Assembly: GCF_002078505.1 (NCBI RefSeq)
Contig: NZ_LUAV01000002.1
Location: 7,689-71,688, forward strand
Source of the DNA: Ensifer aridi
Lineage (GTDB): Bacteria; Pseudomonadota; Alphaproteobacteria; Rhizobiales; Rhizobiaceae
Direction of reading: 5' to 3'
DNA length: 64,000 bases
Below the pieces are notes generated by a model, which ran no database searches, was not told the origin of the DNA, and saw only the letters and a list, made by a program, of their open reading frames with translations. Positions 16,096-25,424 of the stretch are shown in pieces. The translations under genes were made by a program, and so were the position numbers. Position 1 is the stretch's first letter; the number at the start of each line of letters is the position of its first letter.

Positions 16096-18369
16096 ATGGC
16101 AAGCAGCAGCATTCGGGAAACCAGATATCGCGTCGACGGCATGGATTGCGCATCCTGCGCAGCGAAGATCGATACCGCCGTCAGGCGTGTCGCCGGCGTG
16201 GAAGACGTCACGGTCTCGGTGACTGTCGGAACGCTGACGGTACTGCATGCGGACGGCGGCGATGTCGGTCCGGCGATCGTTAAGAAGGTCGGCAGCCTCG
16301 GCTATGGGCTGGCTCCGCTCTCGGTCGTGCCGGAGCCGGATCCGGCGCAGTTAGACGACCATGCTTGCTGCGGCCACGATCACGGCAATCACGCCCTGCA
16401 TAGTCATGGGCATGGTCACGCGCATTCGCATGACGGGCCTTCCGGGTCCCCGACAAACACGGTCAGCATTTCCGCTTCGCAGCCCGCTGGCTCTTACGGA
16501 GCCGCGCCGTGGTGGCAGACGACAAAGGGCAGGCTCACCATTGCCTGCGGCATCGCAATTGCAGCCGCCTACGGCATCGGCAAGCTCATGCCTGCAACCG
16601 AGCCTTGGGTATTCACGCTTGCCATGCTCGTCGGCCTGCTGCCGATCGCGAGACGGGCGGTCATGGCGGCGCGTTTCGGCACTCCGTTTTCGATAGAGAT
16701 GCTGATGACCGTCGCGGCCGCCGGTGCCGTTGTGATCGGCGCCGGCGAAGAAGCGGCGATGGTCGTCTTTCTCTTCCTGATCGGCGAACTGCTGGAAGGG
16801 GTCGCCGCCGGCAAGGCGCGGGCGAGCATTCAGGCGCTGTCGGCCCTCGTGCCGAAATCGGCGCTCATCGAAATGGATGGAAAAATGGTCGAAGTGCCGG
16901 CGGAAAGCCTCTCCGTCGGCGCCGTCATCCTCGTTCGCCCCGGCGACCGGCTCCCGGCCGATGGCATAGTCGTCGCCGGTGACAGCAGCGTCGACGAAGC
17001 GCCGGTCACCGGAGAGAGCACGCCCGTCCTGAAGGAAGCGGGCGATGGCGTCTTCGCCGGCACGGTCAACGGCGAGGGTGCGCTTCGCGTGCGCGTTACT
17101 GCCGCCGCGGCGGACAACACCATCGCCCGCGTCATCAGGCTCGTCGAAGAAGCGCAGGAGATGAAGGCGCCGACCGAGCGTTTCATCGACCGGTTCTCGC
17201 GCTACTACACGCCGGCCGTCGTACTCGTCGCCGCGTTGGTTGCGATCGTCCCGCCGCTTTTATTCGGCGGTCTTTGGCAGGACTGGATCTACAAGGGGCT
17301 GGCGCTTCTCTTGATCGGCTGCCCCTGCGCGCTCGTCATTTCCACGCCAGCGGCAATCGCCGCGAGCCTGTCGGCCGGGGCGCGCCGTGGCCTGTTGATC
17401 AAGGGCGGCGCCGTGCTTGAAACGATCGGCAAGATCACGGCGGTCGCCTTCGACAAGACCGGGACGCTTACCGAGGGCAAGCCCAAGCTTACCGATGTCA
17501 TCGGCTTCGACCGGCCGGAATCCGAGGTCATCGCTCACGCCGCCGCGCTCGGGCAGGTCTCCAGCCATCCGCTGGCGCAGGCGATCCTTGCGCGTGCCGA
17601 ATCCGACGGCTTGACGCTGCCTGCCGTGGAAGGCGCAAAGGCCCTCGGCGGCAGGGGCATGTCCGGTTCGGTGGGCAACACGGCACTTTTCCTCGGCTCG
17701 CCTCAGGCCGCCGGCGCGCGCGCGCCGCTCACCGGAGAGCAGCAGGCGCGGATCGAGGCCCTGCAAGGCGAGGGCAAAACCGTGTCTGTGCTTCTCGCGA
17801 ACGGCGCCGTCGCCGGGGCGCTCGCCGTGCGCGACGAGCCGCGCGCCGATGCCGTCAAGGGCGTGAAGGCGCTGACAGAGGCTGGGCTTCGCGTCGTGAT
17901 GCTGACCGGCGACAACCGGCGCACCGCCGGCGCCATCGCCGACCGGCTCGGCGGCATTGAGGTGCGCGCCGAACTCCTGCCCGAGGACAAGCAGCGCATC
18001 ATCGGCGAACTCAAGGCCGAAGGCTTTGCCGTTGCGAAGGTTGGCGACGGCATCAACGATGCGCCGGCACTGGCGGCAGCGGATGTCGGCATCGCTATCG
18101 GCAGCGGAACGGATGTCGCGCTTGAAGCGGCGGATGCCGCAAGCCTCCACGCGCGCGTTGCCGACATCGATGCGATGATCAAGCTGTCGCGGGCAACGTT
18201 GCGCAACATCTATCAGAACATAACGGCCGCGCTCGGGCTCAAGGCCGTGTTTCTGGTGACGACCATCGCCGGCGTAACCGGCCTCTGGCCGGCCATCCTC
18301 GCCGACACCGGCGCCACCGTGCTCGTGACGATGAACGCGCTGCGGCTGCTGCGTTTGCCTGAGAAGTAA
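16096..18369 (+). CDS. Heavy-metal P1B-type ATPase (Zn/Cd/Pb exporter)
   Basis: This is a 757-residue inner-membrane metal pump. An N-terminal heavy-metal-associated domain carries GMDCASC (C18, C21), followed by a histidine-rich linker at about residues 90-115 that could bind Zn. The membrane CPC motif is C409-P-C411, the phosphorylated aspartate is D453 in DKTGTLTEG, the HP motif is in SSHPLAQAI, and GDGINDAPAL forms the ATP hinge. CPC with this histidine-rich linker and a CadR-like promoter points to Zn/Cd/Pb (P1B-2) rather than copper. The ribosome site AGGAGCAAGG supports the ATG. No MerR-family regulator is encoded nearby, so it must act from elsewhere. Family names used include ZntA and CadA. 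Confidence 0.95.
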   Translation: MASSSIRETRYRVDGMDCASCAAKIDTAVRRVAGVEDVTVSVTVGTLTVLHADGGDVGPAIVKKVGSLGYGLAPLSVVPEPDPAQLDDHACCGHDHGNHALHSHGHGHAHSHDGPSGSPTNTVSISASQPAGSYGAAPWWQTTKGRLTIACGIAIAAAYGIGKLMPATEPWVFTLAMLVGLLPIARRAVMAARFGTPFSIEMLMTVAAAGAVVIGAGEEAAMVVFLFLIGELLEGVAAGKARASIQALSALVPKSALIEMDGKMVEVPAESLSVGAVILVRPGDRLPADGIVVAGDSSVDEAPVTGESTPVLKEAGDGVFAGTVNGEGALRVRVTAAAADNTIARVIRLVEEAQEMKAPTERFIDRFSRYYTPAVVLVAALVAIVPPLLFGGLWQDWIYKGLALLLIGCPCALVISTPAAIAASLSAGARRGLLIKGGAVLETIGKITAVAFDKTGTLTEGKPKLTDVIGFDRPESEVIAHAAALGQVSSHPLAQAILARAESDGLTLPAVEGAKALGGRGMSGSVGNTALFLGSPQAAGARAPLTGEQQARIEALQGEGKTVSVLLANGAVAGALAVRDEPRADAVKGVKALTEAGLRVVMLTGDNRRTAGAIADRLGGIEVRAELLPEDKQRIIGELKAEGFAVAKVGDGINDAPALAAADVGIAIGSGTDVALEAADAASLHARVADIDAMIKLSRATLRNIYQNITAALGLKAVFLVTTIAGVTGLWPAILADTGATVLVTMNALRLLRLPEK

Positions 18370-18547
18370 ACGGCCGATGGATGCCGGCAGGAAGGCCGAG
18401 AAACGCGAGCGCAACTCCATTCCCCGTGCTCATTTCACGCACAATCTCCCTGTGTATATTCGCGCTGGACTCTCACCAGTGATCCGGGGAGAGTATAAGG
18501 AGATCGCGATTGAGGGCTTTCACGCCCGGAAATCGATGATAAACTTA

Positions 18548-18559
18548 TACCAAATGGTA
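18548..18559. promoter_or_regulatory. Palindrome TACCA-N2-TGGTA before the nucleoside operon
   Basis: TACCAAATGGTA has 5-base inverted arms around two bases. It lies about 65 bp before the first gene of the nucleoside transport and salvage operon, in an AT-rich stretch that is the likely promoter. It is a candidate operator for an unlinked repressor; the family is unknown. Confidence 0.4.
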
Positions 18560-18623
18560 AAAAAATTGTCGGCACGGTTCCTGCGATGAGCCGAAGCGGG
18601 CAGGAAGGGGATCGCAAGCCAAT

Positions 18624-20159
18624 ATGGACGATATTGCCATCGAATTGCATGGGATCGACAAGAGCTTCGGACTGGTCCACGCCAATAAGGACATCAATCT
18701 CAAGGTTCGCAAGGGCACGATCCACGGCATCATCGGCGAAAACGGCGCGGGCAAGTCGACGCTGATGTCGATCCTCTACGGCTTCTATCAGGCCGATAGC
18801 GGCGAGATCCTGGTCGACGGCAAGCCGGTTGCCATTCGCGATCCGAATACGGCGATCTCCGTCGGCATCGGCATGGTGCATCAGCACTTCATGCTCGTGG
18901 AAAATTTCACGGTGCTCGAAAACGTCATGCTCGGCGCCGAGGACAGCCAGGTCCTCAACAAGGGCATCGCCAAGGCGCGCACGGAATTGAAGCGGCTCGA
19001 GAACGAATATGCGCTGGAGGTCAATCCCGACGCCCTGATAGAGGAGCTGCCGGTCGGTCTCCAGCAGCGCGTGGAGATCCTGAAGGCGCTTTATCGCAAG
19101 GCCGATATCCTGATCCTCGACGAGCCGACAGGCGTGCTGACGCCGGCCGAAGCCGACCATCTCTTCCGCATTCTCGGCCAGCTCAAGTCGCAGGGTAAGA
19201 CGATCATTTTCATCACTCATAAGCTGCGGGAGATCATGGCGATCACCGACGAAGTTTCGGTGATGCGCCGCGGCGAGATGGTCGCCACGCGCAACACGCG
19301 CGAAACCTCGGTCGAGGAGCTGGCCGAGCTCATGGTTGGCCGCCGCGTGCTGCTTCGCGTCGATAAGGGCGAAGCGAGCCCCGGCGACGTGAAGCTCGCG
19401 GTCCAAGGCCTGACGGTCAAGGACAGCCGCGGCGTCACCATGGTCGACGACGTCTCCTTCGAGGTTCGCTCCGGCGAGATCGTCGGCATTGCCGGTGTCG
19501 CCGGCAACGGCCAGTCGGAACTGCTCGAGGCGATCGCCGGCATCCGCAAGGCAACCGCAGGAACGGTGCTTCTGAACGGCAAGTCCGTCGATGTCATGGG
19601 CCATAGGGATCCGGCCGAACTCAGGGCTCGTGGCCTGGCGCACGTACCGGAAGACCGGCATCATGTCGGGCTCGTCCTCAAATTCGAGGAAAGCGAGAAC
19701 GCCATTCTGGGCTACCACCATGATCCGCGGTACCTCAACGGCGTCTTCCTGAACATCGATGCGATCCGCAAGGATGCCGAGGAAAAGATCGCCAAATACG
19801 ACATCCGCCCCCCGAATGCGCGGCTGAAAACCGCCAATTTCTCCGGCGGCAACCAGCAGAAGATCGTCCTTGCCCGCGAGATGGAGCGCGATCCGGACGT
19901 GCTGATCATTGGTCAGCCGACCCGTGGCGTCGACGTCGGCGCGATCGAATTCATCCACAAGCGGATCATCGAGATGCGCGACCAAGGTAAGGCCGTGCTG
20001 CTCGTCTCCGTCGAGCTCGACGAGATCCGCTCCCTTTCCGACCGCATTCTCGTGATGTTTGCGGGTCGCGTCGTCGGCGAGCGCAGCCCGGATGCGACGG
20101 AAGGCGAGCTCGGCCTCCTGATGGCCGGCGTCGAAGGCCGCAAGGAGGCCGCAGAATGA
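18624..20159 (+). CDS. Nucleoside-type ABC transporter ATP-binding protein (two ABC domains)
   Basis: This 511-residue protein has two fused ABC domains, as in RbsA and nucleoside importers of the BmpA-linked type (NupA/YufO). The N-terminal domain has intact Walker [11 protein letters not shown] and Walker [14 protein letters not shown]. The C-terminal half has the degenerate Walker [11 protein letters not shown] and the signature FSGGNQQK, as is usual in this class. The stop overlaps the next start by four bases. The next two genes encode the matching permeases, and cytidine deaminase and nucleoside phosphorylases follow, so import of nucleosides is strongly implied. No binding protein is encoded in the operon. 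Confidence 0.93.
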   Translation: MDDIAIELHGIDKSFGLVHANKDINLKVRKGTIHGIIGENGAGKSTLMSILYGFYQADSGEILVDGKPVAIRDPNTAISVGIGMVHQHFMLVENFTVLENVMLGAEDSQVLNKGIAKARTELKRLENEYALEVNPDALIEELPVGLQQRVEILKALYRKADILILDEPTGVLTPAEADHLFRILGQLKSQGKTIIFITHKLREIMAITDEVSVMRRGEMVATRNTRETSVEELAELMVGRRVLLRVDKGEASPGDVKLAVQGLTVKDSRGVTMVDDVSFEVRSGEIVGIAGVAGNGQSELLEAIAGIRKATAGTVLLNGKSVDVMGHRDPAELRARGLAHVPEDRHHVGLVLKFEESENAILGYHHDPRYLNGVFLNIDAIRKDAEEKIAKYDIRPPNARLKTANFSGGNQQKIVLAREMERDPDVLIIGQPTRGVDVGAIEFIHKRIIEMRDQGKAVLLVSVELDEIRSLSDRILVMFAGRVVGERSPDATEGELGLLMAGVEGRKEAAE

Positions 20160-21289
20160 GCACCCCTTATGCGAAACTCCCGGGCTGGGTCGAATATGGC
20201 CTCATCCCGCTGATCAATCTCGCCGTTGCTTTCCTCGTAGCCGGTCTCGTCGTGCTGCTCGTCGGCGAAAATCCGCTGGAGGCGGCTTATCACCTGATCA
20301 ACGGCGCTTTCGGCCGCGGCGAATATATCGGCTTCACGCTCTATTACGCGACGACCTTCATCTTCACCGGGCTTGCCGTGGCGGTCGCCTTCCATGCCGG
20401 GCTCTTCAACATCGGCGGTGAAGGCCAGGCCTATGTCGGCGGCATCGGCGTGGCGCTTGCCTGTCTGTGGCTCGACCAGACGATGCCCTGGTATGTGGTC
20501 TTCCCGCTCGCCATCCTCGGCTCGGTGTTCTTTGGCGCGCTCTGGGCTTTCCTGCCCGGTTGGCTGCAAGCCAAGCGCGGCAGTCACATCGTCATCACCA
20601 CCATCATGTTCAACTTCATCGCGTCGAGCCTGATGGTCTATCTCCTGACGCGCGTCCTGAAGCCGCTCGGGTCGATGGCGCCGCAGACGCGGACCTTCGC
20701 CGAAGGCGGGCAATTGCCGAAGCTCGACTGGCTGCTCTCGATCTTCGGTCTCGATGTCGGAACGGCACCCTTCAACATCTCCTTCTTGCTGGCGCTGGTG
20801 GCGGCCTTCGGCGTCTGGGCGCTGATCTGGCGCACCAGGCTCGGCTACGAGATGCGCACAATGGGCCACAGCCCGTCAGCCGCGCGCTACGCCGGCATTC
20901 GCGAAAGCCGCATCACGGTCATCACCATGATGATTTCCGGCGGCCTTGCCGGCATGATGGCCTTGAACCCGATCATGGGCGAGCAATTCCGCATGCAGCT
21001 CGATTTCGTCCAGGGCGCGGGCTTCGTCGGCATCGCGGTAGCGCTGATGGGCCGCTCACATCCGGGCGGTATCATCCCCGCCGCCATCCTCTTCGGCGTG
21101 CTCTATCAGGGCGGCGCGGAAATCGCCTTCGAGATGCCGTCGATCTCGCGCGACATGATCGTCATCATCCAGGGTCTCGTCATTCTTTTTGCCGGTGCGC
21201 TCGAGAACATGTTCCGCCCAGCCATTGCGCGCGCCTTCGCAATGCGCGGCCAGCGTGCGGCTGCCGTCGTTCAGACCAGGGGAGCCTGA
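20156..21289 (+). CDS. Nucleoside-type ABC transporter permease 1
   Basis: This is a 377-residue polytopic inner-membrane protein of the BPD_transp_2 family (YufP/NupB-like) with about nine hydrophobic segments. Typical blocks are [45 protein letters not shown] and [17 protein letters not shown]. The start codon overlaps the ATPase stop as ATGA. It forms the heterodimeric channel with the next gene product. The family moves nucleosides or related lipoprotein-captured ligands rather than ribose when linked to cdd and deoA, as here. Confidence 0.93.
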   Translation: MSTPYAKLPGWVEYGLIPLINLAVAFLVAGLVVLLVGENPLEAAYHLINGAFGRGEYIGFTLYYATTFIFTGLAVAVAFHAGLFNIGGEGQAYVGGIGVALACLWLDQTMPWYVVFPLAILGSVFFGALWAFLPGWLQAKRGSHIVITTIMFNFIASSLMVYLLTRVLKPLGSMAPQTRTFAEGGQLPKLDWLLSIFGLDVGTAPFNISFLLALVAAFGVWALIWRTRLGYEMRTMGHSPSAARYAGIRESRITVITMMISGGLAGMMALNPIMGEQFRMQLDFVQGAGFVGIAVALMGRSHPGGIIPAAILFGVLYQGGAEIAFEMPSISRDMIVIIQGLVILFAGALENMFRPAIARAFAMRGQRAAAVVQTRGA

Positions 21290-21292
21290 GTC

Positions 21293-22264
21293 ATGGATTT
21301 CTTCCACGTTCTCGTCGTGCTCCTGGAATCGACGATTCGCGTCTCGGTGCCGCTCGTCTTCGCGGCGCTCGCCGGCCTCTTCACCGAGCGCGCCGGCGTC
21401 TTCGACATCGGCCTCGAAGGCAAGATGCTCGGCGCCGCTTTCGCGGCCGGCGCCGCGGCCGCCGTCACCCAATCGGTCTGGATCGGGCTGATCGCGGCGA
21501 TCCTCATTTCCGTGGCCCTGTCGCTGGTGCACGGCTATGCCTCGATCACCCAGCGCGGCAACCAGATCGTCTCGGGTGTCGCGATCAACTTCATCGTCGC
21601 CGGCTCCACCGTGATCCTCGGCGAGGCCTGGTTCCGCCAGGGCGGACGCACACCGGCGCTCGCCGAAGGCGCCAGGTTCCAGACGATCAGCTTCCCGGAT
21701 GCGGACATGATCCGCGAGGTGCCGCTGCTCGGTCCGATCTATGCGGACCTCCTGTCCGGGCATTTTCTGCTTACCTATCTGGCCTTCGCGATGGTGCCGA
21801 TCAGTTGGTGGATTCTTTATCGCACCCGCTTCGGCCTCCGGCTCAGGGCCGTCGGCGAGAACCCGGGTGCCGTTGACACCGCCGGCATCTCGGTGATCTG
21901 GCTGCGCTACCGCGCCGTCATCTGCTGCGGCATTCTCTGTGGTTTCGCCGGCGCCTATCTGTCGCTGGCGATGACGGCCGGCTTCGTCAAGGGCATGACG
22001 GCGGGCAAGGGCTATATCGCGCTCGCGGCGTTGATCTTCGCCAAGTGGCGGCCGAAGAACGTCATGTTCGCCTGCCTGCTCTTCGGCTTCCTCGATGCGC
22101 TGGCGATCCGTCTGCAAGGCACGCCCTTGCCGCTTATCGGACAGGTTCCGGTGCAATTCATGCAGGCGCTGCCCTATATTCTCACGGTGATCCTGCTTGC
22201 CGGCTTCATCGGCAAGGCGATACCGCCCAAGGCCGGCGGCGTACCCTATGTGAAGGAGCGCTAG
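21293..22264 (+). CDS. Nucleoside-type ABC transporter permease 2
   Basis: This is a 323-residue inner-membrane permease (YufQ/NupC-like) with about eight hydrophobic segments. Blocks such as FTERAGVFDIGLEGKMLG, QRGNQIVSGVAINFI, VGENPGAVDTAGI and KGYIALAALIFAKWRP match the partner permease of this importer class. It starts three bases after permease 1 and ends three bases before cdd. The tight packing puts import and the first catabolic step on one transcript. Confidence 0.93.
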   Translation: MDFFHVLVVLLESTIRVSVPLVFAALAGLFTERAGVFDIGLEGKMLGAAFAAGAAAAVTQSVWIGLIAAILISVALSLVHGYASITQRGNQIVSGVAINFIVAGSTVILGEAWFRQGGRTPALAEGARFQTISFPDADMIREVPLLGPIYADLLSGHFLLTYLAFAMVPISWWILYRTRFGLRLRAVGENPGAVDTAGISVIWLRYRAVICCGILCGFAGAYLSLAMTAGFVKGMTAGKGYIALAALIFAKWRPKNVMFACLLFGFLDALAIRLQGTPLPLIGQVPVQFMQALPYILTVILLAGFIGKAIPPKAGGVPYVKER

Positions 22265-22267
22265 ACA

Positions 22268-22663
22268 ATGTCCAAGGACGAGCTCTTCGTCGCGGCACGT
22301 GAAGCCATGGCAAGGGCGCATGCGCCCTATTCCAAGTTTCCGGTGGGCGCCGCCATCCGTGCCGAGGACGGCAAGATCTACACGGGCGCCAACATCGAGA
22401 ACCTGTCCTTTCCGGAAGGCTGGTGCGCGGAGACGACAGCGATCAGCCACATGGTGATGGCCGGCCAGCGCAAGATCATGGAAGTGGCCGTCGTTGCCGA
22501 GAAGCTCGCGCTCTGCCCGCCATGTGGCGGCTGCCGTCAGCGCTTAGCGGAATTTTCCGGCGCGAGCACCCGTATCTATCTCTGCGACGAGACGGGGATC
22601 AAGAAGACGCTTGCCCTCTCCGATCTCTTGCCGCACAGCTTCGAGACCGAGATCCTCGGATGA
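22268..22663 (+). CDS. cdd: Cytidine deaminase
   Basis: This 131-residue enzyme deaminates cytidine and deoxycytidine to uridine and deoxyuridine in the cytoplasm. The zinc site is clear: the catalytic glutamate and first cysteine in EGWCAETTAIS, and the PCGGC pair in CPPCGGCRQRL. NIENLSFPEG is the nucleoside-binding stretch. The length is typical of the homotetrameric class. Its stop overlaps the punA start in an ATGA arrangement. Confidence 0.96.
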   Translation: MSKDELFVAAREAMARAHAPYSKFPVGAAIRAEDGKIYTGANIENLSFPEGWCAETTAISHMVMAGQRKIMEVAVVAEKLALCPPCGGCRQRLAEFSGASTRIYLCDETGIKKTLALSDLLPHSFETEILG

Positions 22664-23457
22664 CGGCGGCGGCGGAATTCCTGAAAGACAAACTCGGCGC
22701 GCTTATGCCGCGTTACGGCATCGTGCTCGGCTCCGGGCTTGGCTCGCTCGTCGAGGCGGTGGCGAAACCGGTCCGCATTCCCTATGCGGAGATACCCGGT
22801 TTTCCGGTGAGCAGCGTTTCCGGCCACGCCGGCGAACTCGTCGCGGGCAGGCTCGGCGATATTCCCGTCGCCGTGCTCTCCGGCCGCGCCCATTTTTACG
22901 AGCGCGGCGACGCCAATGCGATGCGCGTGCCGATCGAGACGATGAAGCGGATCGGGGTCGAAAACCTGATCCTCACCAATTCGGCCGGCTCGCTGCGCGA
23001 GGACATGCCGCCGGGCTCCGTGATGCGCATCGCCGATCACATCGCCTTTGCCGGTGCCAATCCGCTGATCGGCGTCGAAAGCGACGAGCGCTTCGTCGGC
23101 ATGACGAACGCCTATGATGCGGCGCTTTCCATAGGGATGGAGGAGGCCGCCGAGCGCCTCGGCATCCCGCTCGCGCGCGGCGTCTATATGTGGTTCTCCG
23201 GCCCGAGCTTCGAAACGCCGGCGGAAATCCGCATGGCGCGCATTCTCGGTGCCGATGCGGTCGGCATGTCGACGGTTCCCGAGGTGATCCTCGCGAGGTT
23301 CTTCGGGCTCAGGGTGGCGGCAGCCTCCGTCATCACCAATTTCGCCGCCGGCATGACCGGGGCGGAGCTCAGCCATGAGGAGACGAAGCAGATGGCGCCG
23401 CTCGGCGGTCAGCGCCTGGCAGCGATTCTGAAAGAGATGATCGCGAGCGGAGGCTGA
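22660..23457 (+). CDS. punA: Purine nucleoside phosphorylase
   Basis: This 265-residue enzyme splits purine nucleosides with phosphate to give the free base and (deoxy)ribose 1-phosphate. It belongs to the trimeric class (PNP-II, PunA/XapA). Motifs are VLGSGLGSL near the start, SGRAHFYERG, LTNSAGSLRED, WFSGPSFETPAEIRM, VGMSTVPEV and VITNFAAGM. The ATG at 22660 overlaps the cdd stop, and a longer frame upstream is only read-through. Its pentose phosphate product feeds phosphopentomutase, encoded at 27241-28461. Some annotations would call the family member deoD or xapA. Confidence 0.92.
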   Translation: MTAAAEFLKDKLGALMPRYGIVLGSGLGSLVEAVAKPVRIPYAEIPGFPVSSVSGHAGELVAGRLGDIPVAVLSGRAHFYERGDANAMRVPIETMKRIGVENLILTNSAGSLREDMPPGSVMRIADHIAFAGANPLIGVESDERFVGMTNAYDAALSIGMEEAAERLGIPLARGVYMWFSGPSFETPAEIRMARILGADAVGMSTVPEVILARFFGLRVAAASVITNFAAGMTGAELSHEETKQMAPLGGQRLAAILKEMIASGG

Positions 23458-23458
23458 C

Positions 23459-24775
23459 ATGGCCATGCTCCCTCAGGAAGTGATCCGGAAGAAGAGGGAT
23501 GGCGGAGAGCTCGATCCGGCGGAAATCGCCGGCTTCATCAAGGGCGTGACCGACGGTTCGATCTCGGAAGGGCAGGCCGCCGCCTTCGCCATGGCCGTGT
23601 GGTTCTCCGGCATGAATCGCGACGAATGCGTCGCGCTGACGCTGGCGATGCGCGATTCCGGCGAGACGCTCGACTGGAGCGAGTTCGGGCGCCCGGTGGT
23701 CGATAAGCACTCGACGGGCGGCGTGGGCGACAATGTCTCTCTTATGCTCGCGCCGATCGTCGCCGCTTGCGGTGCCAATGTGCCGATGATCTCGGGCCGA
23801 GGCCTCGGCCACACCGGCGGCACGCTCGACAAGCTCGAATCGATCCCCGGCTACAATATCCAGCCATCGCCCGAGCTGTTTCGCAAGGTCGTCGACGAGG
23901 TCGGCTGCGCCATCATCGGCCAGACGGCCAATCTGGCTCCGGCCGACAAGCGCCTCTATGCGATCCGCGATGTAACGGCGACGGTTGACTCGGTGCCGCT
24001 GATCACGGCTTCGATCCTTTCGAAGAAGCTCGCCGCCGGCCTCCAGTCGCTGGTGCTCGACGTCAAACTCGGCAACGGTTCCTTCATGACGGATCCCGAC
24101 GAAGCCAAGATCCTCGCGCGCTCGCTCGTCGACGTGGCAAACGGTGCGGGCGTGAGCACGTCCGCATTGATCACCGACATGAATGAACCGCTGGCGGACG
24201 CGGCCGGAAACGCGCTCGAAATCGAGACCTGCCTTGCTTATCTGCGCGGCGAGAAGGCGGGAACCCGCCTCGATCAGGTCGTCGTGGCTTTCGCGGCGGA
24301 AATGCTCGTCGCAGCGGGCATTGCGACACACAAGGTCGAGGCCGAGGCCTTGGTCCGCCGCGCTCTAGAGAGTGGTGCCGCGATGGAGCGTTTCGCGCTC
24401 ATGGTCCATCGGCTTAGCGGGCCCGCCGATTTCGTCGATCGGTCCGAGGCCTACCTCGAAAAGGCGCCGGCCGTCGTACCGGTGCCGGCCGCGCGGGAGG
24501 GCTACCTGACGGCTTGCGAGACGCGCGAGATCGGAATGGCGGTCATCGCACTTGGCGGCGGGCGCAGCCGTCCCGATAACCGGATCGATCACCGCGTCGG
24601 TCTCTCCGATTTGTTGCCACTTGGGACCGAGGTGCAGAAAGGTGAGCCGGTCGCCTTCGTGCATGCTGCCGATCTGAGCCAAGCGGAAGCGATGCGGGAG
24701 AGGATTGGGGGCCTCTACACGATCGGGGACGTTGCACCCGATCCGCGCCCCGTCGTCATATCCGGGATTACCTGA
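23459..24775 (+). CDS. deoA: Thymidine phosphorylase
   Basis: This 438-residue enzyme converts thymidine or deoxyuridine and phosphate to base and deoxyribose 1-phosphate. The family signature is seen as SGRGLGHTGGTLDKLESIPGY (quoted here only by its core, GHTGGTLDK), with the phosphate-binding KHSTGGVGDN before it. The length equals that of E. coli DeoA. GGAGG precedes the ATG. It ends the nucleoside operon, and its last eight bases overlap the end of the convergent gene at 24768-25295. Confidence 0.96.
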   Translation: MAMLPQEVIRKKRDGGELDPAEIAGFIKGVTDGSISEGQAAAFAMAVWFSGMNRDECVALTLAMRDSGETLDWSEFGRPVVDKHSTGGVGDNVSLMLAPIVAACGANVPMISGRGLGHTGGTLDKLESIPGYNIQPSPELFRKVVDEVGCAIIGQTANLAPADKRLYAIRDVTATVDSVPLITASILSKKLAAGLQSLVLDVKLGNGSFMTDPDEAKILARSLVDVANGAGVSTSALITDMNEPLADAAGNALEIETCLAYLRGEKAGTRLDQVVVAFAAEMLVAAGIATHKVEAEALVRRALESGAAMERFALMVHRLSGPADFVDRSEAYLEKAPAVVPVPAAREGYLTACETREIGMAVIALGGGRSRPDNRIDHRVGLSDLLPLGTEVQKGEPVAFVHAADLSQAEAMRERIGGLYTIGDVAPDPRPVVISGIT

Positions 24776-25295
24776 CGAGATGGAGCGCGCCGCCCTCGAC
24801 GCGATAGGATGATAGCCGGCTCAGGAAGGACATGCCGACGAGCATGCCGGAGAGTGCCTTGTCGGGCAGGATCATGGCATCGATGTTCTTGAGCGAGATG
24901 TTACCGATCTCGACGCGGTCCAGACTGACGCGGGCAGCCTCTACGATGCCGTTGGCCGTCTGCACGCGTGCATTGAAGGCGAGGCTGCCGACGGCGATGC
25001 CGAAGCGCCGGGCCGCCGAGGCGTTGATGGCGATCGTGCTCGCGCCGGTGTCGACGAGCCCCCGTTCCGATCGCCCATTTATCCGGAACGTGCCGAAGAA
25101 GTGGCCGGCGCGATCCCCTTCGAGCACCACACCTTTGCTGCCCGCGTAGCGTGCCGTCGCCGCCGGCGCCGCGGCGCCTACCGAGCGCTCTACTGCGCTT
25201 TCGCTCTGCCGAGCGAGATAGGTCGAGGCAAGCTCAGGAACGACGAGTGCGAGAGCGGCAAGTCCAGCCGCAAAGGCGAGGAGGCGTGTAATCAT
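24768..25295 (-). CDS. Retropepsin-like aspartic protease family membrane protein
   Basis: This 175-residue protein has an N-terminal hydrophobic helix (LLAFAAGLAALALVVPEL), a short linker and a retropepsin-like domain. The active-site motif is GLVDTGASTIAIN, the DTGA signature of clan AA peptidases. The later GNISLKNIDAMIL and LVGMSFLSRL stretches are typical of the small bacterial clan AA family. Only one catalytic aspartate motif is present, so a dimer would be needed for activity. It is convergent with deoA (8-bp overlap) and shows no obvious link to nucleoside metabolism. The periplasmic location is inferred from the helix. Confidence 0.85.
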   Translation of the reverse strand: MITRLLAFAAGLAALALVVPELASTYLARQSESAVERSVGAAAPAATARYAGSKGVVLEGDRAGHFFGTFRINGRSERGLVDTGASTIAINASAARRFGIAVGSLAFNARVQTANGIVEAARVSLDRVEIGNISLKNIDAMILPDKALSGMLVGMSFLSRLSSYRVEGGALHLVR

Positions 25296-25361
25296 TGGGG
25301 CTCCGGCGGAGCAAGCGGAAACGAGTCTAGCCTAAGCCGATCATCGCTAACGCCATGCAAA

Positions 25362-25388
25362 AAAGCCGCCGGAAAGACCGGCGGCTTT
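25362..25388 (-). terminator. Rho-independent terminator of upp
   Basis: An 11-bp GC-rich stem (AAAGCCGCCGG paired with CCGGCGGCTTT, 5-base loop) ends in a run of T on the minus strand. It lies 37 bp after the upp stop. Confidence 0.9.
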
Positions 25389-25424
25389 GCCGCTGTTTGT
25401 CAGTCTGGTTAAGAAAGCGAAAAC

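Noticed and set aside
18435-19985. 516-codon minus-strand frame
   Set aside because: It is a shadow of the nucleoside ATPase gene.
22423-22659. N-terminal extension of purine nucleoside phosphorylase
   Set aside because: It overlaps cdd in another frame and is not conserved. The ATG at 22660 gives a normal family length.
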